Positions 15,304-23,468 of a stretch of DNA of 35,951 bases are shown piece by piece (position 1 is the stretch's first letter; every line of letters starts with the position of its first letter). A model generated the notes under the pieces. It had not been told where the DNA came from, ran no database searches, and worked only from the letters and a program-made list of their open reading frames with translations. Origin of the DNA: Glycomyces paridis (lineage in GTDB: Bacteria > Actinomycetota > Actinomycetes > Mycobacteriales > Micromonosporaceae); the NCBI RefSeq assembly GCF_004912155.1, contig NZ_STGX01000022.1, positions 75,605 to 111,555 on the forward strand. The letters are read 5' to 3'. Both the position numbers and the translations under genes were made by a program.

Positions 15304-16493
15304 CGCGGTCCCTTCGCGGGGTCGGCGTCGACCGGGAGCGAGGCCGAGACGGTGAAGCGGTCGCCGGTGCGAGACCAGGTCAGCCCTCCCCCGGCGGCCC
15401 GAAGCCGCTCGGCGAGGACCCGCAGCCCGGACCCGGCGTCCGCTCCGGGCCGCTCGGCGGCGCCGTCGTTGCCCACCTTGAGGTTCGCGACCCCATCGGC
15501 CACGGCGTACTCCACGTCGGCGCTGCCGGCGCGGCTGTGGCGCAGCACGTTCGTGACCGTCTCGCGCATGACCAGGCCGAGGAGGTGCCGGGCCGGTTCG
15601 GACAGGCCCGCGCCGCCGACGTCCTCGCCCAGGCGCATCCGCGCGTCGATGTCGGCCGCGGCGAGGACCTTGGCGGCGTTGGCCATCTCGTCGCCGAGGG
15701 CGGTGCGGCGGTAGCCGTGCACGAGCGAGCGCGTCTCGCCGAGTGCGCGGGCGGCGGTCTCGCGGACCTCGCGCATCTCGGCGGCGGCCCGCGCGGGGTC
15801 GACCTCGACCAGGCGGGAGGCCAGTTCGCTCTTGAGCGCGATGACCTGGAGGTGGTGGCCCTGGACGTCGTGGAGGTCGGCGGCGAAGCGGAGCCGCTCG
15901 TCCTTGACGGCGAGTTCGGCGAGGAGCCCGCGGGTGCGGGCGAGCCGGTCGGCGAGATCCCATGCCCACAGTGGACCGAGAGTGACCCAGAGGGCGAAGC
16001 CGGTGACGCCGAGGGGGAACAGGGCGGCGTAGAGCAGGCGCCCGTCGTCGGCGGCGAGGCTGAGAAGGCCGCCGGGCAGCGGCGCGAGCGCGGCGGCGGT
16101 GACGATGAGCGCCAGGCGCGGGCGGCCCCGCAGGAACGCGGCGCCGATCGCGGCCACGAGCGCCGGGGCGATCGGCCATTCGCCGTAGTCGTGCTGCCAC
16201 AAGGGGATCGCGCCGAGGACGGCGGCGCCGCAGGCGGCGAGCAATAGCCACGGGACCGGGAGCGGCGGCGACTCTGCGGCGAGCCTGCGGCCCAGCAGGA
16301 CCGCGCAGGCGAGGACCGTGGCGGCCAGCGCCGCGGCGAACAGGGCGCGGAGGGCGGGGGGCGAGGCGGTGTCGAGGACGCGGTCGCCGACGAAGAGCGG
16401 GAGCACGAACACGGTGCCGCCGGTGACGGCCCACCACGTGTACCGGCGGAACCCGCTCAGCCGCGTCCCGCGTCCGCTCGCCGCGTCGCGCAT
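15300..16493 (-). CDS. DesK-type sensor histidine kinase
   Basis: 397 aa. About five to six membrane helices span residues 15-170 with little extracellular sequence, so it likely senses the membrane or an embedded signal. A HisKA_3 dimerisation domain follows with the phosphoacceptor His in RFAADLHDVQGHHLQVI, then an HATPase_c domain (ETVTNVLRHSRA, GSGLRVLAERLRAAGGGL). Several in-frame ATGs exist (16493, 16520, 16532), none with a ribosome-binding site. I prefer 16493 because a -10-like GACAAT lies six bases ahead, suggesting a leaderless mRNA, and the 20-bp repeat would then sit over the -35 region. Confidence 0.9.
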   Translation of the reverse strand: MRDAASGRGTRLSGFRRYTWWAVTGGTVFVLPLFVGDRVLDTASPPALRALFAAALAATVLACAVLLGRRLAAESPPLPVPWLLLAACGAAVLGAIPLWQHDYGEWPIAPALVAAIGAAFLRGRPRLALIVTAAALAPLPGGLLSLAADDGRLLYAALFPLGVTGFALWVTLGPLWAWDLADRLARTRGLLAELAVKDERLRFAADLHDVQGHHLQVIALKSELASRLVEVDPARAAAEMREVRETAARALGETRSLVHGYRRTALGDEMANAAKVLAAADIDARMRLGEDVGGAGLSEPARHLLGLVMRETVTNVLRHSRAGSADVEYAVADGVANLKVGNDGAAERPGADAGSGLRVLAERLRAAGGGLTWSRTGDRFTVSASLPVDADPAKGPR

Positions 16494-16515
16494 CCGGTCA
16501 TTGTCGCAGTGCGGT

Positions 16516-16535
16516 CGCATGACGGTTGTCATGCG
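16516..16535. promoter_or_regulatory. 20-bp inverted repeat, likely operator of the adjacent response regulator
   Basis: CGCATGAC-GGTT-GTCATGCG, perfect 8-bp arms, lies between the divergent kinase/regulator operon and the membrane-protein gene. It is just upstream of the proposed leaderless promoter of the kinase. Size and symmetry suit a NarL/DesR dimer. Confidence 0.65.
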
Positions 16536-16654
16536 GGGGCGTGACCGGTGCACGCCCGCTCGTGCGGGTTCGGCACTACCGGTCCGACCGGCGGTTCCCT
16601 AGCGTCGAAGGCGGGCGGCGAGGCGCCGCCTTTCCAAGGCTGCGAAGGAGATCG

Positions 16655-17233
16655 ATGATGGACGCCGAGACGGTGGGGCGAGGGGGCCGGGTGCGGTCGG
16701 TGCTGCGGCGGTGGCCGACGGCGGTGGCGTTGGCGCTGTTCGTGCCTGACGTGGTCGACGGCGTGCCGACCGATCCGGGTGCGGCCGCGACGTTCGGGGA
16801 GGCGCTGCCGCTGCTGCCGCTGGCGTACCTGGTGCTGGCGAAGTGGGGGCGGCGGTGGCTGACCTGGCCGGTGGTGTTCGCGGGAGTCGCGTGCGTGGCG
16901 GCGCTGCGGGCGTTCGACCTGATGGCGCCCTCGACGTTCCTGGTGGGCGTCGCTTTGGCGGTGCTGGTGTGGAGCGTGGTGGACGGGGATTTGAAGCGTT
17001 CGGGCGAACTGCGGCTCCAGGCGGTCGGGGTGCTGGTGTTCGGGGCGTTCGCTTTGGCGGGCTTGGCGATCGATGTGGATCTGGGCCGGTACGTGGTGGC
17101 GGCGGGTTGGCTGTTCCACGGGGTGTGGGACTTCGTGCACCTGTGGCGGGACAAGGTGGTCGCGCGTTCGTTCGCCGAGTGGTGCGGGGTGGTGGACGTG
17201 CTGGTCGCGGTGCAGCTGGTGTTCTTGATCTAG
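16655..17233 (+). CDS. Small integral membrane protein (unknown function)
   Basis: About 192 aa with five to six predicted membrane helices (for example WPTAVALALFVPDVV, LLPLAYLVLAKW, FLVGVALAVLVWSVV, VLVFGAFALAGLAI and a final VVDVLVAVQLVFLI). A conserved-looking loop reads GWLFHGVWDFVHLWRDKVVARSFAEWCGV, where His, Asp and Trp could be functional. AAGGAG precedes tandem ATGs at 16655 and 16658; the second has better spacing. It is divergent from a DesK/DesR pair and probably a target of it, perhaps a membrane-homeostasis protein. I do not recognise the family. Its TAG stop overlaps the stop of the converging kinase gene within one CTAG. Confidence 0.82.
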   Translation: MMDAETVGRGGRVRSVLRRWPTAVALALFVPDVVDGVPTDPGAAATFGEALPLLPLAYLVLAKWGRRWLTWPVVFAGVACVAALRAFDLMAPSTFLVGVALAVLVWSVVDGDLKRSGELRLQAVGVLVFGAFALAGLAIDVDLGRYVVAAGWLFHGVWDFVHLWRDKVVARSFAEWCGVVDVLVAVQLVFLI

Positions 17234-18141
17234 TGGAGCGCGTCGGTGTTGCGGCGGTAGGCGGTCCAGCTGTGGCATTCGTTGACGTCGGTCACGCCGC
17301 AGGCGGCGGCGTCGCGGGTGATGAAGAGGGCGGCGTCGACGAGGCCGGCGAGGTCGAGGGCGAGCGGCAGGAGGGCGCGCTCGTCGGGCGAGAGGGGCCG
17401 GACGGCTTCGTAGCCGGTCAGGGCGGCGTCGGCGATCGTCCGGGGCAGGCGCAGGTCGGGGGTGTCGAGGGCGGCGTACTGGAGGGCCCTGGCGAGGTCG
17501 ATGACGACCGGGCCGCGGTTGAGCTCGTCGAAGTCGAGCACGGCGGTGACCTCGCCGTCGGCGACGAGGAGGTTGTGGCGGTGGAGGTCGTGGTGGAGGG
17601 GCCCGGAGGGCAGGCGCGAGAGTCGGTCGAGGTCGTCGGCGCGGTCGGCGAGGAAGCGGCGGGTCGCGGTCCGCCAGGTGTCGGCGCCGGTGAGCGGGGG
17701 CGCGGTCTCGGTGGCGTCGCGGAGGATCGCGGGGCGGTCGAGGACGGGGACGCGGTCGTCGTCCCAGTCGGCGGTGAGCAGGTGGAGGCGGGCGAGGAGA
17801 GCGCCGGCGCGTTCGGCGAGGGGCGCGGTCATGGCGCCCGGGACGTCGCCGGGGACCCAGGGGAAGACGGCGACGGGGAGGTCGGCCTCGAGGAGCGGTT
17901 CGCCGTGGGCGAGGAGGGGCGCGGGTGTGGGGTAGCCGCGGGCGGCGAGGTGGGCGACGAGGCGCAGTTCGGCGCGGATCTTCTCGGGGCCGGAGTGGCG
18001 GTAGCGGCGCACGACGACGTCGCCGCCTTCGGCGGGGACGCGGTGGTTCTCGTTGTCCTCGCCGCCTTCGAGGAGGGTCGGCTCGCCGGTCGGGCGGACG
18101 CCGAAGGCGGCCAGGATGGTATCGAAATCGTTGTGCTGCAT
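17230..18141 (-). CDS. APH-fold phosphotransferase (aminoglycoside phosphotransferase/homoserine kinase II-like)
   Basis: 303 aa of the eukaryotic-kinase-like APH superfamily. The N-lobe contains VVVRRYRHSGPEKIRAELRLVAHLAARGYPTPAP, with a likely ATP-contacting Arg/Lys region. The catalytic loop is LHHDLHRHNLLV (Asp as base, Asn for metal), and LDFDELNRGPVVIDLA supplies the metal-binding Asp. The pattern resembles ThrB2-like or choline/fructosamine kinases as much as antibiotic kinases, so resistance should not be assumed. I start at ATG 18141, where the domain begins; the in-frame extension to 18393 would cross the divergent promoter of the pectate lyase. Convergent overlap with the membrane gene leaves no room for a terminator. 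Confidence 0.82.
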   Translation of the reverse strand: MQHNDFDTILAAFGVRPTGEPTLLEGGEDNENHRVPAEGGDVVVRRYRHSGPEKIRAELRLVAHLAARGYPTPAPLLAHGEPLLEADLPVAVFPWVPGDVPGAMTAPLAERAGALLARLHLLTADWDDDRVPVLDRPAILRDATETAPPLTGADTWRTATRRFLADRADDLDRLSRLPSGPLHHDLHRHNLLVADGEVTAVLDFDELNRGPVVIDLARALQYAALDTPDLRLPRTIADAALTGYEAVRPLSPDERALLPLALDLAGLVDAALFITRDAAACGVTDVNECHSWTAYRRNTDALH

Positions 18142-18312
18142 GGGTACTCCGTGGTCCGAGGGTGGCCGCCGCAGCGGGGTGCTCCGGCGATTGTGCCGGA
18201 CGGGCGGCGGCGGGTCCAGCGCAATTCCCGGCTCGGGGCGGCTTCGGAGTGTGAACGGGCGACTGCGGACGGGGGTCGGAAAGGGCCGGGGAGGGTGCGC
18301 CGAAAAAATTTT

Positions 18313-18333
18313 GGCAATCGGTTGCGCATTGCC
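18313..18333. promoter_or_regulatory. LacI-family-type operator upstream of the pectate lyase
   Basis: The core GCAATCGGTTGC (18314-18325) has the central CG and GCAA...TTGC halves typical of LacI-family sites. It is nested in a larger repeat with 6-bp arms GGCAAT and ATTGCC. It ends two bases before the -35. The repressor is not identifiable from sequence; the LacI regulator at 32492 seems to use a different palindrome. Confidence 0.6.
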
Positions 18334-18335
18334 TA

Positions 18336-18365
18336 TTGACTCTCTGAAAGCCCTTGCCTTAGATT
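18336..18365 (+). promoter_or_regulatory. Promoter of the pectate lyase gene
   Basis: TTGACT (18336-18341), 18 bp, TAGATT (18360-18365). The expected start at about 18372 makes the ATG at 18373 too close and supports ATG 18409 as the true start codon. Confidence 0.75.
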
Positions 18366-18408
18366 CATTGAAATGCCTCAATATCTCCCTCACGAGAGGT
18401 CGACAGCA

Positions 18409-21108
18409 ATGAGACGCTCACTAAGATTTCGGATCGGGACGGCGTTGGCCACTGCCGCAGTGGTCACGGCCGGCACCGTCCTGGCGATGACCCACGCGGC
18501 GGCCGCGGCGACCGGTGCCACCGGTTACGCCGCCCAGAACGGCGGCACCGACGGCGGCGCGGGCGGGCAGGTGGTCTCGGTCAGCACCGGCACCGGTCTC
18601 TACAACGCCCTGTGCAACCGCTCCAGCACCTCCACCCCGATCATCATCCAGGTCTCGGGCACGATCAACCACGGCAACACCAGCGCCGTCGACGGCGACA
18701 GCTGCGACTCCGCGGACGGCGTCATCGAGCTCAAGGGCGTCAGCAACGTCTCGATCATCGGCACCGGCAACGCGGTGTTCGACCAGATCGGCATCCACGT
18801 CCGCGACTCCAGCAACATCATCCTCCAGAACTTCACCGTCAAGAACGTCAAGAAGTCGGGCTCGCCGACCTCCAACGGCGGCGACGCGATCGGCATGGAG
18901 GACGGCGTTCGCAACGTCTGGGCCGACCACCTCACCCTCGAAGCCTCCGGCGGCGAGGACGAGGGCTACGACGGCCTGTTCGACCTGAAGAACAACACGC
19001 AGTACGTGACCCTGTCCTACAGCATCCTGCGCAACTCCGAGCGCGGCGGCCTCGTCGGCTCCGGCGACTCGGACCTGGACTCCAGCTTCATCACGTACCA
19101 CCACAACCTGTACCAGAACCTGAACTCGCGCATGCCCCTGCTGCGCGGCGGTACGGCGCACAGCTACAACAACCACTTCACCGGGATCGTCGAGTCGGGC
19201 ATCAACCCCCGCGTCGGCGCCAAGATCAAGGTGGACAACAACTACTTCGAGGACTCGAAGGACCCGCTCGGCACCTTCTACACCGACCTCATGGGCTACT
19301 GGCAGGTCAGCGGGAACATCTTCGACAACGTGACCTGGTCGAGCCCTGGCGAGGACAACTACCCCGCCGGTCCCAACCCGACCTCCACCACCTCGGTGAG
19401 CATCCCCTACGCCTACGACCTTGACGACGCCGGCTGCGTGCCGGACATCGTGGCGCAGACCGCGGGCGCGAACAAGGGCCTCCAGGTCTCGGACGGCAAC
19501 TGCTCGGCCGAGCCGCCCACGACCGACCCCGAAGAGCCCACCACGGACCCCGAGGAGCCGACGACCGACCCCGAGGAGCCCAGCGGTGAGAACCTGAGCA
19601 TCGGCGCGGGCGCCGACGGCACCTCCAAGGCCAGCGGCACCTCCTACGGCAACGTCATCGACGGCAGCACCAGCACCTACTGGTCCCCCAGCGGGTCCAC
19701 CGGCCGCGTGTCGGTCAAGTGGGGCTCGGCGACCAGCGTGTCCTCCATCGTCATCCGCACCGCCTCCGGCGGCGGCACGATCGGCGGCTGGCAGGTCGTC
19801 AACAACGACAACGGCGCCGTCCTCGCCAGCGGCAGCAGCCTCGGCTCGGGCGTCATCGACATCCCGACCACCTCGCTGAAGAAGATCAACTTCGTCATCA
19901 CCAGCGCCAGCGGCACGCCGCGGATCGCCGAGTTCGAGACCTACGCGGGTTCGGCCACCAACCCGACCGACCCCGACCCCACGGACCCGGACCCGACCGA
20001 CCCCGACCCGACCGACCCGGGCGGCAACTCCGACGAGCTCTACGTCGCCCCCGGCGGCAGCTCCAGCGCCGCGGGCACCATCTCGAACCCGACCACGCTG
20101 GTCTCGGCCATCGACCGCATCACGCCGGGCGGCACCATCTACATGCGCGGCGGCACCTACAACCTGTCCAGCACGGTGAACATCGAGCCGGGCAACGACG
20201 GCACCTCGGGCGACCGCACCGAGATCTGGGCCTACTCGGGCGAGACCCCGGTCCTGAACTTCTCGGCGCAGGCCGAGGACTCGGCCAACCGCGGCCTCGC
20301 CATCGGCGGCGACTGGTGGCACCTCAAGGGCCTCATCGTCGAGCACGCCGGCGACAACGGCATCCTGCTGGGCGGCAGCAACAACATCATCGAGCGGGTC
20401 GTGACCCGGCACAACGCCGACACCGGTCTCCAGATCGCCCGGTACACCGCGGGCGCGCCGAGCAGCGAATGGCCCTCGAACAACCTCGTCCTCTCCTCCG
20501 AGTCGCACGACAACGTCGACTCCGACGGCGAGGACGCGGACGGCTTCGCCGCCAAGCTCACCTCCGGTGACGGCAACGTCTTCCGGTTCTGCGTGGCCCA
20601 CAACAACATCGACGACGGCTGGGACCTGTACACCAAGGACGACACCGGCCCCATCGGCGAGGTCGTCATCGAGGACTCCCTGTCCTACGACAACGGCACC
20701 CTCTCCAACGGCGGCCAGGCCGGCAACGGCGACCGCAACGGCTACAAGCTCGGCGGCGAGGACATCGCCGTCGACCACACCCTCGTGCGCTCCATCGCCT
20801 TCGAGAACGGCAAGCACGGGATCACCTACAACTCGAACCCCGGTTCGATGACCATCTCGAACAACCTGAGCATCGGCAACGGGGAGCGGAACTTCAACTT
20901 CGACGCCGGCTCCTCGGTCTTCCGCGGGAACACCTCGTGCGACTCCGGCTCCAACGACCGGATCGTGGGCAACTCCGACAGCTCCAACCAGTGGGACACC
21001 GGTTCCAACGGCTCCCGGTGCTCCGCTTACAGCGGCAGCCTCTCCTGGAGCTTCGCCTCGAACGGCACCCTCACGGTGCGGATCGGCGGCGCCGTTGTAG
21101 ACCTCTGA
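18409..21108 (+). CDS. Secreted bimodular pectate lyase: PL1, beta-sandwich module, PL9
   Basis: 899 aa. A signal peptide (MRRSLRFRIG...THAAAAA, cleavage near residue 34) is followed by four parts. Residues about 37-364 are a PL1 pectate lyase with DAIGMEDGVRNVWADHLTL (calcium/substrate region) and RMPLLR (Arg241 and Arg246, RxPxxR signature). A TTDPEEP linker leads to residues about 393-517, a beta-sandwich, probably carbohydrate-binding (VIDGSTSTYWSPSG...VSVKWGSA, discoidin-like). A PTDPD linker leads to residues about 546-899, a PL9 right-handed beta-helix with DADGFAAKL and NGYKLGGED, where Lys780 is the likely catalytic base. Both lyase modules look intact. It should cleave polygalacturonate outside the cell by calcium-dependent beta-elimination. 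GAGAGG lies nine bases before the chosen ATG. Confidence 0.9.
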   Translation: MRRSLRFRIGTALATAAVVTAGTVLAMTHAAAAATGATGYAAQNGGTDGGAGGQVVSVSTGTGLYNALCNRSSTSTPIIIQVSGTINHGNTSAVDGDSCDSADGVIELKGVSNVSIIGTGNAVFDQIGIHVRDSSNIILQNFTVKNVKKSGSPTSNGGDAIGMEDGVRNVWADHLTLEASGGEDEGYDGLFDLKNNTQYVTLSYSILRNSERGGLVGSGDSDLDSSFITYHHNLYQNLNSRMPLLRGGTAHSYNNHFTGIVESGINPRVGAKIKVDNNYFEDSKDPLGTFYTDLMGYWQVSGNIFDNVTWSSPGEDNYPAGPNPTSTTSVSIPYAYDLDDAGCVPDIVAQTAGANKGLQVSDGNCSAEPPTTDPEEPTTDPEEPTTDPEEPSGENLSIGAGADGTSKASGTSYGNVIDGSTSTYWSPSGSTGRVSVKWGSATSVSSIVIRTASGGGTIGGWQVVNNDNGAVLASGSSLGSGVIDIPTTSLKKINFVITSASGTPRIAEFETYAGSATNPTDPDPTDPDPTDPDPTDPGGNSDELYVAPGGSSSAAGTISNPTTLVSAIDRITPGGTIYMRGGTYNLSSTVNIEPGNDGTSGDRTEIWAYSGETPVLNFSAQAEDSANRGLAIGGDWWHLKGLIVEHAGDNGILLGGSNNIIERVVTRHNADTGLQIARYTAGAPSSEWPSNNLVLSSESHDNVDSDGEDADGFAAKLTSGDGNVFRFCVAHNNIDDGWDLYTKDDTGPIGEVVIEDSLSYDNGTLSNGGQAGNGDRNGYKLGGEDIAVDHTLVRSIAFENGKHGITYNSNPGSMTISNNLSIGNGERNFNFDAGSSVFRGNTSCDSGSNDRIVGNSDSSNQWDTGSNGSRCSAYSGSLSWSFASNGTLTVRIGGAVVDL
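19519..19581 (+). repeat. Linker repeat 1: three 21-nt units encoding TTDPEEP
   Basis: Three consecutive units differ only at synonymous positions and encode an acidic, proline-rich linker between the PL1 domain and the beta-sandwich module. Confidence 0.9.
19963..20022 (+). repeat. Linker repeat 2: four 15-nt units encoding PTDPD
   Basis: Four units (the last ending PG) form the linker between the beta-sandwich and PL9 domains. The unit length differs from linker 1, so the two arose separately. Confidence 0.88.
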
Positions 21109-21124
21109 TCCACTACGAGTCGGC

Positions 21125-21160
21125 AGGGCCGCCACGTCCGGGAACGGACGGGGCGGCCCT
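21125..21160. terminator. Terminator after the pectate lyase gene
   Basis: A nested hairpin: AGGGCCGCC pairs with GGCGGCCCT and CGTCCG with CGGACG around a GGAA loop, 15 bp with one A/G mismatch. It begins 16 bases after the stop. Confidence 0.85.
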
Positions 21161-21181
21161 CGCCGTTTCCGGTGGAGCGCT

Positions 21182-21187
21182 TAGGCT
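21182..21187 (+). promoter_or_regulatory. -10 box of a leaderless gene
   Basis: TAGGCT ends six bases before the ATG at 21194, placing the transcription start at or next to the A of ATG. No ribosome-binding site is present. The -35 region is weak. Confidence 0.55.
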
Positions 21188-21193
21188 CCGGCC

Positions 21194-21886
21194 ATGCCGA
21201 ACTCCTCGTACCTGTGCTCGACCGGGCTGCGGACCCTCTACCCCTCCACCACCGACGCGGCCTTCGACGCCGCGACGGGTGTCGTGGCCTTCGACGTGCG
21301 GGCCGTCCCGCTGCTGTGGCTCGCGATGTTCCGCCCCGGCGACATCGCCGAGCAGTCCATCACCGTCGAGACCGACGCGAGCGCCGTCGTCGCCGAGTTC
21401 GACTTCGCACGCGGCGAGTTCGTCGAGGTCGTCCCCGACCCGGAGGCGGGCGCGAGCGAGACCGTCGAGGCCGCCGCGCCGCTCGCCGAGAAGGGCGCGG
21501 CGCTCGCGGGACTCGACGCCGCCGTGCCGGTCCTCAACCGCCTCTTCGCCGCCGAAGGCGCGCTCGACGAGCACGCCGCGCTCCTGCGCCGCGCCGTCGA
21601 ACGCTCGCCCGGCGCGTACCTGACGATCGAGCTCGACGAGATCGAGGCGCTCTGGGAGCCCGGCACGTTCGCGCCCGCGCTCCGCGAGGCGCTGGCCTGC
21701 CTCGACGGCGAGGCGGGGCCGGGACGCGAGCGGCTGCTCGAACTCACCGGCCTGCGCACCGGCCGCCCGTTCCCGCCCGCCCGGCTCCTCCTCGACGGCA
21801 TCGACGCCGAGGACGACGACCACTGGAACCTGGTGCGCCTGCTCGGCGCGAGCTTCGGCGCCGACGTGCCGTGGGAGACCGCCTGA
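21194..21886 (+). CDS. Unrecognised cytoplasmic protein (leaderless)
   Basis: 230 aa, no signal peptide or membrane helix, acidic overall. The opening MPNSSYLCST is reminiscent of a family of actinobacterial hypothetical proteins starting ANRSYLYS (DUF7822-like), which is only an impression. The middle has long Ala/Glu-rich helices (EKGAALAGLDAAVPVLNRLFAAEG...EHAALLRRAVER) and the end reads DDDHWNLVRLLGASFGADVPWE. It appears to be translated from a leaderless mRNA. It stands between the pectate lyase terminator and a flavoprotein on the same strand (29-base gap), with which it may be co-transcribed. No function can be assigned. Confidence 0.75.
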   Translation: MPNSSYLCSTGLRTLYPSTTDAAFDAATGVVAFDVRAVPLLWLAMFRPGDIAEQSITVETDASAVVAEFDFARGEFVEVVPDPEAGASETVEAAAPLAEKGAALAGLDAAVPVLNRLFAAEGALDEHAALLRRAVERSPGAYLTIELDEIEALWEPGTFAPALREALACLDGEAGPGRERLLELTGLRTGRPFPPARLLLDGIDAEDDDHWNLVRLLGASFGADVPWETA

Positions 21887-21915
21887 GCGGTGCGCGGGGC
21901 GTGTTAGGAATGGAC

Positions 21916-23466
21916 ATGCCTCAGCACGAGCACTATGACGCCGTCGTCGTCGGCGGCGGACACAACGGACTGGTCGCGGCGGCCTACCTCGCCCGCGCGG
22001 GAAAGCGCGTCCTGGTCCTGGAGCGGTTGGGCCGCACCGGCGGCGCCGCGGTCTCTACGAAGGCGTTCGCGGGGGTCGACGCGCGGCTGTCGCGCTACTC
22101 GTACCTGGTGAGCCTGCTGCCGAAGTCCATCGTGGAGGACCTGGGGCTGCGGTTCCGGACCCGGCGCCGCAGCGTCTCCTCGTACACGCCGACCGGCGCG
22201 ACCGGGCTGCTCGTGCAGCGCGACGAGGCCCGCACCCGCGCGTCCTTCAGGGCCTTGACGGGTTCGGACGCCGAGTACGAGGCGTGGCGCGAGTTCTACG
22301 GCTCGGCCGCGCGCGTGGCCCGCGCGGTGTTCCCCACGCTCACCGAGCCGCTGCCGACGAAAGCGGCGCTGCGCGAGCGAGTCGGGGAGGACTGGGACCG
22401 GTTCTTCGAAGCGCCCCTGGGCGAATCGATCACGGCGGCGTTCGCCGACGACCTCGTGCGCGGCGTCGCGCTCACCGACGGCCTCATAGGGACCTTCACC
22501 TCCGCGTGGGCCGAGGACCTGCGGCAGAACCGCACCTTTCTCTACCACGTGGTCGGCGGCGGGACCGGGGACTGGGACGTGCCGATCGGCGGCATGGGGG
22601 CGCTCACCGACGAACTGGCGGCCGTCGCGAGGGCGGCGGGCGCCGAGATCCTCACGGGCTACGAGGCGACGGCGATCGTCTCGGACGGGACCGCGGCCGA
22701 GGTCGCGTTCGCGAACGCGGAGGGCACCGGCGCGGTCGCGGCCCGCCGCGTCCTCGTCAACGCCTCCCCCGAGGCGCTCGCGGCGCTCCTGGGCGAGCCC
22801 GCTCCCCCGAAGGCCGAAGGGGCGCAACTGAAGGTGAACATGCTGCTGAAGCGGCTGCCGCGGCTCAAGGACACCGGCGTCGACCCGCGGGAGGCGTTCG
22901 CGGGGACGTTCCACGTCTCGGAGTCCTTCGCGCAGTTGGAGGCCGCGTACGAGGAGGCCGCCGCCGGGCGGCTGCCCTCCCGCCCGCCCTCGGAGATCTA
23001 CTGCCACTCCCTGTCCGATCCGTCCATTCTGGGCGGTGACCTGGCGGGCCGGGGCTACCAGACGCTCACGCTGTTCGGGCTCCACGCGCCCGCGCGGCTG
23101 TTCGCGGGCGGCAAGGCCGCGAACCGGGAGGCGCGGGCCGCGCTGCTCGACGCGACGGTGCGGGAACTGGACTCGTACCTGGACGAGCCGCTCGCCGACT
23201 GCCTCGCGACCGACGCGGACGGCGCGCCGTGCATCGAGGCGAAGACGCCCGTCGACCTCGAACGCGACCTGCGCCTGCCCGGCGGCAACATCTTCCACCG
23301 CGACCTCGCTTGGCCGTACCGCACCGAGGAGGCGCCGGGGCGCTGGGGCGTGGAGACCGCGGTCGCGAACGTGCTGCTGTGCGGCGCGGGCGCGGCCAGG
23401 GGCGGCGGCGTCAGCGGCATCCCCGGCCGCAACGCCGCGGCGGCGGTCCTCGAAGCGGACGGCTGA
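21916..23466 (+). CDS. Phytoene-dehydrogenase-like FAD-dependent oxidoreductase
   Basis: 516 aa. The N-terminal dinucleotide-binding fold reads YDAVVVGGGHNGLVAAAYLARAGKRVLVLERLGRTGGAAVS, the FAD ADP-binding loop plus the GG motif of the amine-oxidase/phytoene-desaturase superfamily (COG1233, PYROXD2-like). The C-terminal FAD-contacting segment is LLCGAGAARGGGVSGIPGRNAAAAVLEA. No carotenoid genes are nearby, so a carotenoid role is not supported; PYROXD2-like members are mostly of unknown substrate. ATG 21916 follows AGGA by six bases; an in-frame ATG at 21910 overlaps that site. The stop lies two bases from the stop of the converging aldehyde dehydrogenase. Confidence 0.83.
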   Translation: MPQHEHYDAVVVGGGHNGLVAAAYLARAGKRVLVLERLGRTGGAAVSTKAFAGVDARLSRYSYLVSLLPKSIVEDLGLRFRTRRRSVSSYTPTGATGLLVQRDEARTRASFRALTGSDAEYEAWREFYGSAARVARAVFPTLTEPLPTKAALRERVGEDWDRFFEAPLGESITAAFADDLVRGVALTDGLIGTFTSAWAEDLRQNRTFLYHVVGGGTGDWDVPIGGMGALTDELAAVARAAGAEILTGYEATAIVSDGTAAEVAFANAEGTGAVAARRVLVNASPEALAALLGEPAPPKAEGAQLKVNMLLKRLPRLKDTGVDPREAFAGTFHVSESFAQLEAAYEEAAAGRLPSRPPSEIYCHSLSDPSILGGDLAGRGYQTLTLFGLHAPARLFAGGKAANREARAALLDATVRELDSYLDEPLADCLATDADGAPCIEAKTPVDLERDLRLPGGNIFHRDLAWPYRTEEAPGRWGVETAVANVLLCGAGAARGGGVSGIPGRNAAAAVLEADG

Positions 23467-23468
23467 GG

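Noticed and set aside
14701..16437. A 578-codon frame suggesting a longer or hybrid response regulator
   Set aside because: The upstream part is an out-of-frame reading of the kinase gene. The regulator starts at 15303 with an ATGA overlap.
17230..18141. Aminoglycoside resistance gene
   Set aside because: The fold motifs fit the broad APH superfamily, including homoserine, choline and fructosamine kinases. Nothing in the sequence or context supports an antibiotic substrate.
19519..20022. Possible CRISPR-like or structural DNA repeats
   Set aside because: The repeats are in frame, short (21 and 15 nt) with no spacers, and simply encode Pro/Asp/Glu linkers of the pectate lyase.
18421..21135. 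A 904-codon open frame antisense to the pectate lyase
   Set aside because: Its product is a Val/Gly/Asp-rich low-complexity shadow. The plus-strand gene has signal peptide, catalytic motifs, promoter and terminator.
21916..23466. Carotenoid biosynthesis gene
   Set aside because: Although phytoene-dehydrogenase-like, no crtB, crtE or other carotenoid gene is near and the family includes many unrelated oxidoreductases.
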